Origin: Minicystis rosea
GTDB lineage: Bacteria > Myxococcota_A > Polyangia > Polyangiales > Polyangiaceae
DNA length: 64,000 bases
Assembly: GCA_001931535.1 (NCBI GenBank)
Contig: CP016211.1
Span: forward strand, 5,377,573-5,441,572
Direction: 5' to 3'
The number at the start of each line of letters is the position of its first letter. Within the stretch, counting starts at the first letter, position 1. Positions 33,279-42,685 of the stretch are shown piece by piece. The notes under the pieces were generated by a model. That model was given only the letters and a program-made list of their open reading frames with translations, made no database searches and was not told the origin of the DNA. Made by a program: the position numbers and the translations under genes.

Positions 33279-35726
33279 TCAGCGGGCGCGCCTGATTTGC
33301 ACGATGCGCCCGAGGGCCGCCGCTTCGAGGGCGGCCGGCTCGGCCTCGCGCTCGTCGACGCCCGGGTGCACCGCCGCGATCATGCGCACGCGGAAGCGCG
33401 CGGAGAGTGGGAGCAGCTCGGAGGCTTCGACCGGCAGATAGGCCACGATCGGGTCCAGGGCGCCGGGCGTGTAGAGGAGCCCGCGCAGGCGCGCGCCTCC
33501 GAGCACCGAGCGCCGCTGGTAGCGCCGCTGCTCCACCAGGGCGCGCTCGACCTGTGCATCGACGGATTCGGCGACGGACGTGCGCTTGCCTTGATCGAGC
33601 GTTGCGCGGATGCGCGCGGAGAGCGCTGCGGCGACGGCGGACGCGCTGGTTGCGGCGGGAGAATCGAGGAACCGCTCCGCGCTCTCGATCACGCCGGCGA
33701 GCGCTTCGTCCTTCGCGACCAGCGGGGTGACGGTGGAGACCAGCGCCTTCAGCGTCTCGACCTCGTCGAAAGGCATCACCAGATCGCCTTCGATGAGCGT
33801 GAGCGGCGGCGTCAGCACGCCGCGCTTCTTGGCGGCGCGCGCGAGCGCCTCGTGCGCGCCCTCCACGTCGGTCGCGGCGGCGGCGTCGAGGATCGCGAAG
33901 ACCTGCGTCCGATCCTCGAGCTCGTCGGAATCATCGGTGAGCGCGGGATCGTCGACCTCGGGATCGAGCGGCTCGTCCTCGAGCGCATCGAGGATGCGCT
34001 GCCACTCGGGCTTGCGCACGATCCGCGGCACCATCTTGTGATCGAGCCAGACGAGCGCGAGCCGCTCGTGGGTCGCGACCACGGGCGCGCTCGCGGCGGC
34101 CGCAACCCCCTCGCCGGCACGCACCGCGCCGCTCGCCGATGCGTTCACGCCCGCCGCTCCATTCGAGGCCGCGAGCACGGCGCCGATGGTCTGCGGTGCC
34201 TCTGCAGGCGGTGCGTCGGGCACCGCCGGCGCGATCGTGCCCGCGGGCGCAGCGCCGGGTTGGGGCGCGGCCGCGGCCCACGGGCTCACGGGCGCGGTCG
34301 GCGAAGGCGCGGTGAGCGAAGGCGCGAGCGGCGGCGGTGCGGGCGGTGGCGCCGCAGCAGGAGCGGCCGCGCGAAACGGCGTGGCGGGCGTCATCGCGAT
34401 GTCGGGCAGCGGCGCCGACATGTCGATCTCGAGGGTCGATCCGGCGAAAGCGTTGAGCGCCGGCTTGGCGACGGGCGCCAACTTGTGCGTCGACTTGGGC
34501 GCAGACGGCGGCGGCGGCGGCGCGGGCGGAGGCCCAGGCCGGAACGGCATGGCGCCCGAGCCGTCGGGCAGCGGCGCCGACATGTCGATGGAGATCGTCG
34601 AGGCCGCGAGCGGGCTCAGCTTCGGCGCGGGCCGCGGCGTCAGCGGGATGTCCGGCAGCGGCGCCGACATGTCGATCGAGACGGTCGCCGAGGCGAAGCT
34701 CTGCGCCTTCGGAGCAGGCGGCCTTTGCGGGAGCGGCGGCGGGCCGCCGAGAGGACGCGCGGCGGCGCGCGTCTGCAGCGCCACGTGAACCTGCCCCTGC
34801 TCCTCGGCGTGCGCGAGCGGGAGCTGCCCGCGCCACGTCGCCGTGACCAGGCCGCGATCGGTGTCGATCACGAGCGTGTCGCAGCGCATGGGGAGCTCAC
34901 GCGGGCCGCCGGCGCGCCCGGTGACGGTCGCGCGCGGACGCGCGCCGGGCAGGCTCGTGATGAGGCGCGCGTGCTCGGGGTGCAGGTTCTCGAGGACGAT
35001 GCGCTCGTCGTCGCGCAGCTCCGCGACGCGCTGATCGACCGGCGCCACGTTGAAGAAGGTGCGATCGAGATCGTCCGGCAGCGGGCTCGTGCGGAGCGAC
35101 GCGGGCGTCCACGTCGCCGCGTGACGGCCGAGCTTCTCGCGCCGCAGAGGCCACGAGGGCGCGATGGGCCCGAAGCCGATCACGGGGATGAAGTCCATCG
35201 GACTGGACACGACCTGGTCCACGGGCACGAGGTTCGGGACGGTGATCCTCCCGCGGGTGTCGATCGCGTCGGCGCGCATGCCCACGGGGTTCGCAGTGTC
35301 GGGGCCGCCCGCCGCGCGCTCGTACGTGAGCGCCATGCGGGTGAACGGCGCGCCCTCCTGGAGCACGCCCTGCTGCGTGAAGACGCGGTCCGCGCAGACC
35401 TGGATCGATTTGTCGATCTCGCCCACGACCAGTCTCGTGGCCAGCGCGCGCACCGGCTTGCCGGAGGGCGCATACGCGGAGCCGACGAGCACGACGTCGG
35501 CGCCCTGCTTGAGCGGCGCGAGATCGCTCGCCTCGCGCAGGCTGCTCTCGTCGTCGCTCGTGAGCTGATCGTGCTCGCTGATCGGCTCTTGCACGGCGGC
35601 GAGCGGTGACTCGATGGGCGCAAGCGTGAAGGTCGCTTTGCACACGACGGTGAGCACCCATGTCGAGGCGCGCGCCTGCCAAACGAAGGACGCAACAGGG
35701 ACCGACCCAGCCGAGACGACATCCAT
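33279..35726 (-). CDS. DUF2169 type VI-associated protein with Pro/Ala linker
   Basis: An 815-residue protein. The first 300 residues match DUF2169 (WVLTVVCKATFTLAP at the start, then PVRALATRLVVGEIDKSI, YERAAGGPDTANPVGM and PSWPLRREKLGRHAA), a domain found next to VgrG/PAAR genes and probably a tip-assembly or cargo adaptor. The middle (about 310-540) is a flexible Ala/Pro linker with four copies of a strand like IDMSAPLPD. Residues 540-815 form an Ala-rich helical domain (LLLSxxx-type, RPLALVWLDHKMVPRIVRKP). The gene converges on the putative CheD-like effector, with 106 bp between the stops. It is long for the family, mostly because of the linker. Start is the ATG beginning MDVVSAGSVPVASFVW. 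Confidence 0.85.
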   Translation of the reverse strand: MDVVSAGSVPVASFVWQARASTWVLTVVCKATFTLAPIESPLAAVQEPISEHDQLTSDDESSLREASDLAPLKQGADVVLVGSAYAPSGKPVRALATRLVVGEIDKSIQVCADRVFTQQGVLQEGAPFTRMALTYERAAGGPDTANPVGMRADAIDTRGRITVPNLVPVDQVVSSPMDFIPVIGFGPIAPSWPLRREKLGRHAATWTPASLRTSPLPDDLDRTFFNVAPVDQRVAELRDDERIVLENLHPEHARLITSLPGARPRATVTGRAGGPRELPMRCDTLVIDTDRGLVTATWRGQLPLAHAEEQGQVHVALQTRAAARPLGGPPPLPQRPPAPKAQSFASATVSIDMSAPLPDIPLTPRPAPKLSPLAASTISIDMSAPLPDGSGAMPFRPGPPPAPPPPPSAPKSTHKLAPVAKPALNAFAGSTLEIDMSAPLPDIAMTPATPFRAAAPAAAPPPAPPPLAPSLTAPSPTAPVSPWAAAAPQPGAAPAGTIAPAVPDAPPAEAPQTIGAVLAASNGAAGVNASASGAVRAGEGVAAAASAPVVATHERLALVWLDHKMVPRIVRKPEWQRILDALEDEPLDPEVDDPALTDDSDELEDRTQVFAILDAAAATDVEGAHEALARAAKKRGVLTPPLTLIEGDLVMPFDEVETLKALVSTVTPLVAKDEALAGVIESAERFLDSPAATSASAVAAALSARIRATLDQGKRTSVAESVDAQVERALVEQRRYQRRSVLGGARLRGLLYTPGALDPIVAYLPVEASELLPLSARFRVRMIAAVHPGVDEREAEPAALEAAALGRIVQIRRAR

Positions 35727-35761
35727 TGTGCGGCGACGGTATCACCACTCTGGCGCAATGG

Positions 35762-35821
35762 CGTACGGGCACCGCGTGCGGGCACAGCGGGCACGTCGTG
35801 CCGGCACATCGTGCCCGTACG
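35762..35821. promoter_or_regulatory. Nested inverted repeats in a divergent promoter region
   Basis: Between the starts of the DUF2169 gene and the OmpA-like operon (171 bp), an 11-bp perfect inverted repeat CGTACGGGCAC / GTGCCCGTACG spans 60 bp. Inside it are two further GGGCAC boxes and a GGGCACGTCGTGCC dyad. The spaced GGGCAC/GTGCCC boxes look like operator half-sites for a dimeric regulator controlling both directions. It could also form a cruciform or RNA hairpin. No downstream stop fits a terminator role, since both genes point away. Confidence 0.45.
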
Positions 35822-35897
35822 AATGCGTGCATTTCGATCGCATGGACAGGTCGATCATGCTCGCGCGCTTGGGCTCGTGTGATATTGAGTTGCGGCA

Positions 35898-36845
35898 TTG
35901 AGGAAACGGCGGGTGCGCGTGACTGGATGGCGAATTCTTGGCTTCGGTCTCACGCTCGCGGCGAGCATTGGAGCGCTCGCATGCGGGCCCGCCCAGCCGG
36001 CGTTCACCGCGCCCGACTTGGGCCGCGCCGTCCCGCTGCCGAAGGCCCGTCCGGAGATGGATCGCGCCTTCCTCCTCCCCACGAGCAAGGACGAAGTGGC
36101 GCTCGCGCTCCATCCGCGGGTCTCGCTCCGTGAATCCGTCGCCGCCGATTCCGACGAGCGCAGCGCGCTCGACGCGTCCATCGTGCTCACGCTGCCGGCG
36201 AACCGCGTCGCGCTGCGCCACGTCGACGTGCGCCTCACGGTGAAGCGCGTCCCCGGCGGCCAGATCGCCGAGACCCGTGACGTGACCTACGACCGCGACA
36301 CGCGCGAGGACGTGCTCACCGTCGCGCTGGGCGCGCTGAAGAACGGCACCTACGACGTCGACGTCCACACGCGGGCGCGCGTCGACATGCTCGACGACGA
36401 CTGGACGGTGATGACCGACACGAAGGAAGCGACGGAGCGCGCGCCCCTCGTCATCGGCGCGCAGGCCGGCAAGCGCGAGCAGAGCAAGATGTTCGAGTTC
36501 CACTTCGACAGCGACGCCGCCGTGCCCGTCGCCGCCGAGCGCGGCGCGGTGGACACCAGCATCAAGGCCATCGAAGCGCTGCTCTCCGCGCACCCGGACG
36601 CGACGGCGCGCGTCGATTGCTGGACGTCGAGCAGCGGAGAAGAGCGGCTCAACAAGGCGCTGGCCGGGCGGCGCTGCGAGTGGTTCGAGAGCGCGGTGTG
36701 GAGCCGGCTGTCTCGGAAGACGAAGGATCCGCTGGCCAGCGTCCCTCACGGATCGAACGAGCTCGCCGCGGAGGAGCGCTCGCGCGACGCGAAGGTGCAG
36801 AGTCGAAACCGGGTGGTCCGCCTCCGGGTGCGATGGGTCGAATGA
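35898..36845 (+). CDS. OmpA-like lipoprotein
   Basis: A 315-residue reading from a TTG; GTG codons at 35913 or 35919 would give a shorter, better-shaped signal (RVTGWRILGFGLTLAASIGALAC). The lipobox ALAC predicts lipid anchoring. The middle is beta-rich (RVALRHVDVRLTVKRVPGGQ) and the C-terminal 120 residues follow the OmpA/peptidoglycan-binding fold: FEFHFDSDAAVPVAAERGA, then HPDATARVDCWTSSSGEERL and SRNRVVRLRVRWVE. The usual diaminopimelate-binding Asp and Arg are not evident, so peptidoglycan binding is uncertain. The stop overlaps the PEGA gene start by four bases (ATGA). Confidence 0.72.
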   Translation: MRKRRVRVTGWRILGFGLTLAASIGALACGPAQPAFTAPDLGRAVPLPKARPEMDRAFLLPTSKDEVALALHPRVSLRESVAADSDERSALDASIVLTLPANRVALRHVDVRLTVKRVPGGQIAETRDVTYDRDTREDVLTVALGALKNGTYDVDVHTRARVDMLDDDWTVMTDTKEATERAPLVIGAQAGKREQSKMFEFHFDSDAAVPVAAERGAVDTSIKAIEALLSAHPDATARVDCWTSSSGEERLNKALAGRRCEWFESAVWSRLSRKTKDPLASVPHGSNELAAEERSRDAKVQSRNRVVRLRVRWVE

Positions 36846-38401
36846 TCGAGGACAAAGAGATGATGCATTCCGCGCGGGTCGGCCTCGCCATCCCCCTTTC
36901 GTGCGCCGCCCTGATCTTCGCGCCGCTCTTGGCGCCTTCGCCTGCCCTCGCCCAGGCCGCTGCGCCCGAAAAGGCCGCGCCGCCGAAGGCAGCGGCGGTG
37001 CCCGCCGACGCGCCTCCTCCCACCGCGGAGGAGCGCGCGAACATCAAGAAGAAGGCCGCCGCGGCCTACAAGCGCGGCCGCGATCTCATCGCGGAGAAGG
37101 GCGCGTGCGACGCGCGCGGGAGCGTGGCCGACACCACCGAGGCGCTGCACGCGTTCCTCGATTCGCTCCGCCTCATGCCCAAGCCGGGCACCACGTTCCT
37201 CGCGGCCGTGTGCCATCAAGCCCTCGATCACATCGAGGAGTCCCTCGGCCTCTACGAGGCTTATCTGAGCATCCCCGGCATCCCGGACGATCTCAAGGTG
37301 GAGGCGCAGAAGGCCCTCGTCGCGCTGCGCGCCCGCGTCGGGACGATCGTCATCGAGGAGGCCGAGCGCGGCGCCACGCTCGTCGTGGATGGTCGTGCCC
37401 GCGGCGAGATCCCGGCGCTGCCCTCGGTGGTCGCCACCGCGGGCAAGCACCTCGTGCAGGTCTATCTCGCGGGGTTCACGCCCTTCGAGACGACGGTCGG
37501 CGTGCTCCCGGGTGAAGTGACCAAGGTCTCCGCGCGCCTCACGGCGCTCCCCAAGCTCGGCCAGCTCGAGGTCAAGGAGCGCGACGGCAAGACGGTCGAC
37601 GTGGTGCTCGACGGCACCATCGTCGGACGCACGCCGTGGCAAGGCCAGCTCGGCGAAGGCGAGCACGGCGTGGTCCTGCGCGGCGAGAAGCACGTCGGCT
37701 CCGCGCCCACCACCGTCACCATCGCGGGTGCCAAAGCGGCTTCCCTCGTGCTGGCCGCCGAGCGGCTCGACGCCACGCTGCGCATCGTCCCCGAGCCTTC
37801 GGGCGCGACCGTGCTGATCGACAACACCTTCGTCGGCCGCGGCGCGTTCGAAGGCCATCTGCGGCCCGGCGAGCACACCATCAAGGTCGTGGCCGACGGC
37901 TTCCGCGCCGCGACGAAGACGGTGAGCGTCGGCGCCGGCGCCGAAGAGACGGTGCGCCTCGTCCTCGATCGCGAGGCCGCCGCGCCGGTTTGGCAGAAGC
38001 CCGTCGACGTGGTGCCTGCGCGCGCCGCGGCGAGCGGCCCGCCGGCATGGGCGTGGGTGATCGGCGGCGCGGGCATCGTCGCGCTCGGCACGGCGGCCGC
38101 GTTCGGCATCGACGGCCTGATGACCGCGAAGAACCTCGACAACCTGTGCAACGGCAACCTGGCGAAGTGCGCGGTGCCGAACCAGGGTCAGGCCGACGCG
38201 ATCGCGCTGGTGAACGCGCACAAGAACCGCGATCTCGGTCTCTTCATCGGCTTCGCCACCGCGGGCGCGGTGGGCGTGGGCGTCGGTCTCGGTCGCGTGC
38301 TGAGCAGCCCCAAGGCCCCGTCGAAGAGCGCCGGCAGCCTCGTGCTCTCACCGCTCGCCGGCCCCGGCCTGGGCGGCGCCGCGCTCGGGGGGCAGTTCTG
38401 A
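36842..38401 (+). CDS. PEGA-domain envelope protein
   Basis: A 519-residue protein with a signal peptide (APSPALAQAA; Sec cleavage after Ala-Gln-Ala) and no lipobox. A helical TPR-like stretch (residues about 65-160, with HAFLDSLRLMPKPGTTF, CHQALDHIEESLGLYEAYLS) is followed by PEGA-type beta modules: ATLVVDGRARGEIPALP, VDVVLDGTIVGRTPWQ and ATVLIDNTFVGRGAF, each with the following GEH strand. A C-terminal hydrophobic helix (AWAWVIGGAGIVALGTAAA) and a second one near 475 suggest anchoring. ATG chosen at the ATGA overlap with the preceding OmpA-like gene. PEGA proteins are thought to bind peptidoglycan or partner proteins; the ligand here is unknown. Confidence 0.78.
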   Translation: MIEDKEMMHSARVGLAIPLSCAALIFAPLLAPSPALAQAAAPEKAAPPKAAAVPADAPPPTAEERANIKKKAAAAYKRGRDLIAEKGACDARGSVADTTEALHAFLDSLRLMPKPGTTFLAAVCHQALDHIEESLGLYEAYLSIPGIPDDLKVEAQKALVALRARVGTIVIEEAERGATLVVDGRARGEIPALPSVVATAGKHLVQVYLAGFTPFETTVGVLPGEVTKVSARLTALPKLGQLEVKERDGKTVDVVLDGTIVGRTPWQGQLGEGEHGVVLRGEKHVGSAPTTVTIAGAKAASLVLAAERLDATLRIVPEPSGATVLIDNTFVGRGAFEGHLRPGEHTIKVVADGFRAATKTVSVGAGAEETVRLVLDREAAAPVWQKPVDVVPARAAASGPPAWAWVIGGAGIVALGTAAAFGIDGLMTAKNLDNLCNGNLAKCAVPNQGQADAIALVNAHKNRDLGLFIGFATAGAVGVGVGLGRVLSSPKAPSKSAGSLVLSPLAGPGLGGAALGGQF

Positions 38402-39660
38402 TGACGCGAAAGCGAAGGCTCTCGATCCCCTCCGCCCTCGCGACCACGGCGGCGTGCGTGCTGCTCTGGGGTTGCCCGGACGCCGTGCCTCTCATCACCG
38501 GCGGCACGGGCGGCACCGGCAGCTCGAGCAGCAGCACCGGCACCGGCACCGGCGGCGCGAGCACCACGAGCTCGAGCGGCACGGGCGCGAGCAACACCTG
38601 CACGACGGACAACATGTTCGCCGCACCGGCCAGCGTAACCGCGGGCATGCACCCCAACGCGCTCGTCGTCGTGGATCTCAACGTCGACGGCAAGCCCGAC
38701 CTCGCCGTCACGAGCGCCGACAGCGCGCTCGTGACCCAGCTCCTGAACAACGGCGACGGCACCTTTCAGGCCGCCGACTTCCACCCCGCCGCCGAGAACC
38801 TGACGTCGATCACGGCAGGGGATCTGAACGGCGACGGCAAGCCCGACCTCGCCGTCACGTACCGCCCGGGGAGCTCGTCGCAGAGCCTCGCGGGCGTCCT
38901 CCTCAACAACGGCGACGGTACGCTCGCGCCCATCTCCGAATACCCCACGGGCCTGGACGCCACCTCGCTCGTGGCCGCCGATCTGAACGGCGACGGCAAG
39001 CTCGATCTCGTGTGCGTCAGCAGCCTGGAAGGTGTCGTCAGCGTCCTCCTCAACAACGGCAACGGCAACTTCGGCGCGCAGGTCCCCTACCCCGAGGCGA
39101 ACGCGAACGCGGTCGCGGTCGCCGACGTCAACATCGACGGCAAGCCCGACCTCGTCATCGCGCGGGGCAGCGAGATCGACGGCGCCGTCGGCGTGATGCT
39201 CAACAACGGCGACGGCACCTTCGCGGCCGCGATCGACTACCCCACCACCGCGGTGCCCCGCGCCATCGCGATCGCGGATCTGAACGGTGACGGCAAGCCG
39301 GATCTCGCGCTCGCCAACGACGGCACCCCCAACACGACCGTGCTGCTCAACAAGGGTGACGGCACCTTCGGCGCCGGTGACGACTACCCCGGCGTCGGGA
39401 CGGCCGGCGTCTCGGTCGCCGTGGCGGACCTGAACGGCGACAGCAAGCCCGACATCGCCGTCGCGATCAGCGGCGGTGACCTGCTCAGCGTGCTGCTCAA
39501 CAAAGGCGACGGGTCGTTCACCCAAGTTTTCGCCTTCGTCCCCAGCAGCGCCACGTCGGCGCTCATCGCGGCCGATCTGAACACGGACGGCAAGGCCGAC
39601 GTCGTCGTCGCCAACGGCGACGGCGACAACGTGAGCGTGCTGCTCAACACCTGCCCGTAG
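38401..39660 (+). CDS. FG-GAP/VCBS-repeat lipoprotein
   Basis: A 419-residue protein with a lipobox (LLWGC, Cys25), a Gly/Ser/Thr linker and about seven copies of the FG-GAP/VCBS blade motif, each reading as DLNGDGKPDLAV followed by LLNNGDGTFxxx. The calcium-loop Asp/Asn pattern is well kept in five copies. This makes a seven-bladed beta-propeller, typical of surface binding proteins. The ATG overlaps the TGA of the PEGA gene by one base (TGATG), so the three genes from 35898 form one coupled operon of envelope proteins. Two tandem hairpins after the stop are likely terminators. Confidence 0.88.
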   Translation: MTRKRRLSIPSALATTAACVLLWGCPDAVPLITGGTGGTGSSSSSTGTGTGGASTTSSSGTGASNTCTTDNMFAAPASVTAGMHPNALVVVDLNVDGKPDLAVTSADSALVTQLLNNGDGTFQAADFHPAAENLTSITAGDLNGDGKPDLAVTYRPGSSSQSLAGVLLNNGDGTLAPISEYPTGLDATSLVAADLNGDGKLDLVCVSSLEGVVSVLLNNGNGNFGAQVPYPEANANAVAVADVNIDGKPDLVIARGSEIDGAVGVMLNNGDGTFAAAIDYPTTAVPRAIAIADLNGDGKPDLALANDGTPNTTVLLNKGDGTFGAGDDYPGVGTAGVSVAVADLNGDSKPDIAVAISGGDLLSVLLNKGDGSFTQVFAFVPSSATSALIAADLNTDGKADVVVANGDGDNVSVLLNTCP

Positions 39661-39797
39661 CAGCAGCCCACGCCCATCGTTCACCCGATCAACGAGGCCG
39701 CGCGATCGTTCACACCGAAACGATCGCCGTCGCGGCTCATCATTCCCCCGAACGACGAGGCCGCACGCGATCGTTCACATCGAAACGATCCCCGTCG
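39661..39797. terminator. Duplicated hairpin pair between convergent genes
   Basis: A segment of about 50 bp is present twice, 63-65 bp apart. Each copy holds an inverted repeat GATCGTT / AACGATC (39704-39725 and 39769-39790) preceded by ACGAGGCCGC. The two convergent genes, FG-GAP and the Ser/Thr kinase, end on either side. The hairpins probably terminate both transcripts; without T runs they would depend on Rho or on stem stability. The second copy ends 7 bp before the kinase stop. Confidence 0.5.
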
Positions 39798-41324
39798 CTA
39801 CTCGAACTTCTCGTCGTGCTTGAGCGCCGCCGACACCGGCTTCGACAGCTTCGGCCCGGCGCTCCCCTTCGGCGCGGGGGCTTTTCCGACGGTTCGCGCT
39901 GCGCTCGACGGCGCGCTCGCCGCGGAGGCAGAGGCGACCGCGGCCGTGCCCGACGGCACGACGGAAGGCTCCGGCGCAGGCGCCACCGAGGCCGTGGGCG
40001 CCACCGTCGGCGCCGCGGTCGCGACGACCGTGGGCGCGACCGTCGCGATGGGCGCCGCCGTGACGGCGACCGCCGTCGTGGCCGGCGCCGAGGAACCGCC
40101 GAGCCCACGCGCGGCCACCGCCGCGATCGCGATCGCCGCGACAGCCCCGATCCCGATGAGCACCCCGCGACCGCCCTTCCCCGGCGGCGCGCTGGACACG
40201 CGCGTGCCTTCCCCGCTGACGGCCAGCGCCGCCATCGAGCCGGCCTTGGGCCCTTCGGCCGAAGGCGTCGTGATCGCATTCGTGGAGGGCGCGGCGATCG
40301 TCGCCTCCGTCCCCGGCACGGCCGCGGGCTTGACCGGCGCCTCACCGGCGGGCGCGACCGACGCGCGGCTCGGGGTGCGAACAAAGGGCGTCTCATCGGC
40401 GAGCACGCGCGAGATACGCTCGACCGAGATGTGCGAGTTCTCCGCGCCGAAGGGCGCGAGCGCGCGAGCGAGCGCGGAGACCGTCTGGGTGCGGAGCTTC
40501 ACGTCCTTCTCCAGACACTTGACGATCGCCGCCTCGAGCCCCTCCGGGATGTCCGCGCGAATCTCGCGCATCGACGGCACCGGATCGCTGCCGATGGCCA
40601 TGAACAGCGCGCCCAGCGACTCGGCCTGGAACGGGCACGCGCCGGTGAGGAGCTGGAAGAGGATGACGCCGATGGCCCAGATGTCGGCGCGCGCGTCGAT
40701 CGTCTTGAAGCTGCGGATCTGCTCCGGCGCCATGTAGTACGGCGAGCCCATGAGCACGTGAGCCGCGGTGAGGCTCGCGTCCATCGCGTCCGGCTTCGTG
40801 GCCTTGGACAGGCCGAAATCGAGCACCTTCACGAGCGGAGAGCCGTCGGCCCGCGACGTCAGGAACAGGTTGGCCGGCTTGAGATCGCGGTGCACGAGCC
40901 CGAGCGCGTGCGCCTCCGCGATGGCCTCGCAGGCCTGCAGCACGAAGTCCACCGCCTCTTCGACGGGCAGCGGCCCGCGCTGCTCGAGGACTTGGCTGAG
41001 ATCGGAGCCCGTGAGGAACTCCATCACCATGTACGGCGCGCCCGTGTCGAGCGTGCCGACGTCCGTCACACGCGCGACGTGCTCGCTCTGGATGGACACC
41101 GCGGCGCGCGCCTCGCGCAGGAAGCGCTCCGTCGCGTCCCCGCGCTTCGCGGCCTCGGGGAGGAGGAATTTGACGGCCACCTTCTGGCGCAGCGTGGTGT
41201 GGTGCGCGGCGACCACGACCCCCATCCCACCCTGCCCGAGGATGCGGTCGATCCGGTACTTCCCCGCGAGGATGTCGCCTTCTCCGGGAAGCCCCGCCTG
41301 CGCCTGCTCTGCACCCTCGCTCAC
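39798..41324 (-). CDS. Transmembrane Ser/Thr protein kinase (PknB type)
   Basis: A 508-residue eukaryotic-like kinase. Glycine loop GQGGMGVV (30-37), catalytic Lys52 in VAVKFL, HRDLKPAN (145-152) with Asp147, DFG (169-171) and APE (199-201) are all intact. After the kinase (to about 290) there is a Pro/Ala/Thr juxtamembrane segment, a transmembrane helix near 387-408 and a long Ala/Pro/Thr extracytoplasmic tail with no known sensor domain. GTG start chosen: a GGGAG motif lies eight bases before it, and residues after it fit the family, whereas the upstream in-frame stretch to an ATG does not. It phosphorylates Ser/Thr on unknown targets; FHA proteins such as the VgrG adaptor are possible readers. 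Confidence 0.88.
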   Translation of the reverse strand: MSEGAEQAQAGLPGEGDILAGKYRIDRILGQGGMGVVVAAHHTTLRQKVAVKFLLPEAAKRGDATERFLREARAAVSIQSEHVARVTDVGTLDTGAPYMVMEFLTGSDLSQVLEQRGPLPVEEAVDFVLQACEAIAEAHALGLVHRDLKPANLFLTSRADGSPLVKVLDFGLSKATKPDAMDASLTAAHVLMGSPYYMAPEQIRSFKTIDARADIWAIGVILFQLLTGACPFQAESLGALFMAIGSDPVPSMREIRADIPEGLEAAIVKCLEKDVKLRTQTVSALARALAPFGAENSHISVERISRVLADETPFVRTPSRASVAPAGEAPVKPAAVPGTEATIAAPSTNAITTPSAEGPKAGSMAALAVSGEGTRVSSAPPGKGGRGVLIGIGAVAAIAIAAVAARGLGGSSAPATTAVAVTAAPIATVAPTVVATAAPTVAPTASVAPAPEPSVVPSGTAAVASASAASAPSSAARTVGKAPAPKGSAGPKLSKPVSAALKHDEKFE

Positions 41325-41494
41325 GATCCAGGCTCCCTGCTCGAAAAAAACGTCTCCTCGTGCATACCACAGTCGTCGTCCGGACCGTGAGGCAAGCCGC
41401 GAGGGCCCGCGCCCCATCGACGCGCGTCGTCACGCGCACCGATCGGGCGAAAGCGCGGACACGACGAGCGCCGCCGGAGACGCGCCTTTTGCGC

Positions 41495-42685
41495 TCACTG
41501 ATAGAGCATCTGCAACTTGGCATACGCCGCGCGCGGCGTTCGATTCCCCGTGACGATGCCCCACCACTCCTCGTTGGCGAAGCCGTCCGCGTAGACACCA
41601 CCGTTGGTGAAGCCCGCCGTATCGTGCTTGTCCGGCGCCCCCGACTTCCACCACTCGTCGTTCCACTCGTAGGGGCAACCGCCCACGCACACGTTCCCCG
41701 CATCGGCGGCGCTCAGGTTCTTGCGAATCTCCAGCGTGAGGCTCTCGAGCGCCTTCGCCTGCGCGCTCTGGTCCTCCGCATTGACCTTGTTGTCATAAGC
41801 GTCAGCGCCGTATTCACCGACGAAGAAAGGCTTGGTCGTCTGTGCCTTCCACTTGGTGAAGCGATCCCCGAAGCCGAGATAAGGATAGATGTTGAGCGCC
41901 CAGAGATCTGCGTCCGGCACCTTGGCCATGTCCGCCGCCGTCGGCAGCTCCCCCCAGCCCACCGCCACTGGATGATCCTTGTCGATGGCCTTGATGGCGG
42001 CGATCACGCCGTTCACCTTGGTGACGCACTCGTCGAGGCTGTGATTGGAATAGAGCTTGTTGTAATTCCACTCGTTGCCCACGACCCAAAGCAGCACGGC
42101 CGGGTGATCCTTGAACTTCGTCACCGCCTCTTCCGCTGCCGTGTTGTCGTAGGCGGCGAATACGGTCATGGCCACCTTCATCCCCTGCGCGTGCAGCGCG
42201 TCGAGCACGGCGAGCCCATCATCGCTGCGCTCGAACGGGCCATAGGTGCGCACCGTGTTGATGTGCGCGGCCTTCATGAGCGGGATGTCCTCCGCAGCGT
42301 GGGCCGCAAAGCTCTTGCCGGCGCCGTCGAAAGGCTCGTTCTCACCCGTCGGGCTCCAGGCGATGCCTTTCATGTCCCAAGGTGCGCCCGCGCCGATCGT
42401 CCCGTCGGAGTACTTCGGCTTCACCATGACCTGATATCCCGACATCGAGACCACGTATCCCGTCACCGTGGGTGCAGCATCGGGGCCGGCGTCGAGCGCG
42501 CCGCCCGCACCGCCGCCGCTGCTCGATGCCGACGAGGATGTGCTCGCGCCGCCCGTCGCCGCGGACGACGACGACGCGGAGGAGGACGACGACGCGCCCG
42601 TGCCCGGACCGCTGGTCTCCGTGCCGGATCCGCAAGCTGCCACCGCGAGCAAGGCACACAGAATGGATGTTCGAGAGAGGTCCAT
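41495..42685 (-). CDS. GH-A clan glycosidase lipoprotein (GH2/GH5-like)
   Basis: A 396-residue protein with a lipobox (AVAAC, Cys18), a Ser/Gly linker, and a TIM-barrel domain from about 75. The clan GH-A acid/base signature is WVVGNEWNYN (Asn204-Glu205) and a candidate nucleophile is Glu291 in PFFVGEYGADAY. Between them are ALNIYPYLGFG and VAVGWGELPTA. The barrel resembles the C-terminal domain of family 2 glycosidases without the sandwich domains; related secreted enzymes attack beta-linked glycans. Substrate unknown. It is divergent from the RCC1 lipoprotein, with 238 bp between the starts. Confidence 0.8.
   Translation of the reverse strand: MDLSRTSILCALLAVAACGSGTETSGPGTGASSSSSASSSSAATGGASTSSSASSSGGGAGGALDAGPDAAPTVTGYVVSMSGYQVMVKPKYSDGTIGAGAPWDMKGIAWSPTGENEPFDGAGKSFAAHAAEDIPLMKAAHINTVRTYGPFERSDDGLAVLDALHAQGMKVAMTVFAAYDNTAAEEAVTKFKDHPAVLLWVVGNEWNYNKLYSNHSLDECVTKVNGVIAAIKAIDKDHPVAVGWGELPTAADMAKVPDADLWALNIYPYLGFGDRFTKWKAQTTKPFFVGEYGADAYDNKVNAEDQSAQAKALESLTLEIRKNLSAADAGNVCVGGCPYEWNDEWWKSGAPDKHDTAGFTNGGVYADGFANEEWWGIVTGNRTPRAAYAKLQMLYQ

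Noticed and set aside
33234..35609. 791-codon open frame antisense to the DUF2169 gene
   Set aside because: Arg/Gly-rich shadow of a real gene; the minus-strand reading has recognisable family motifs.
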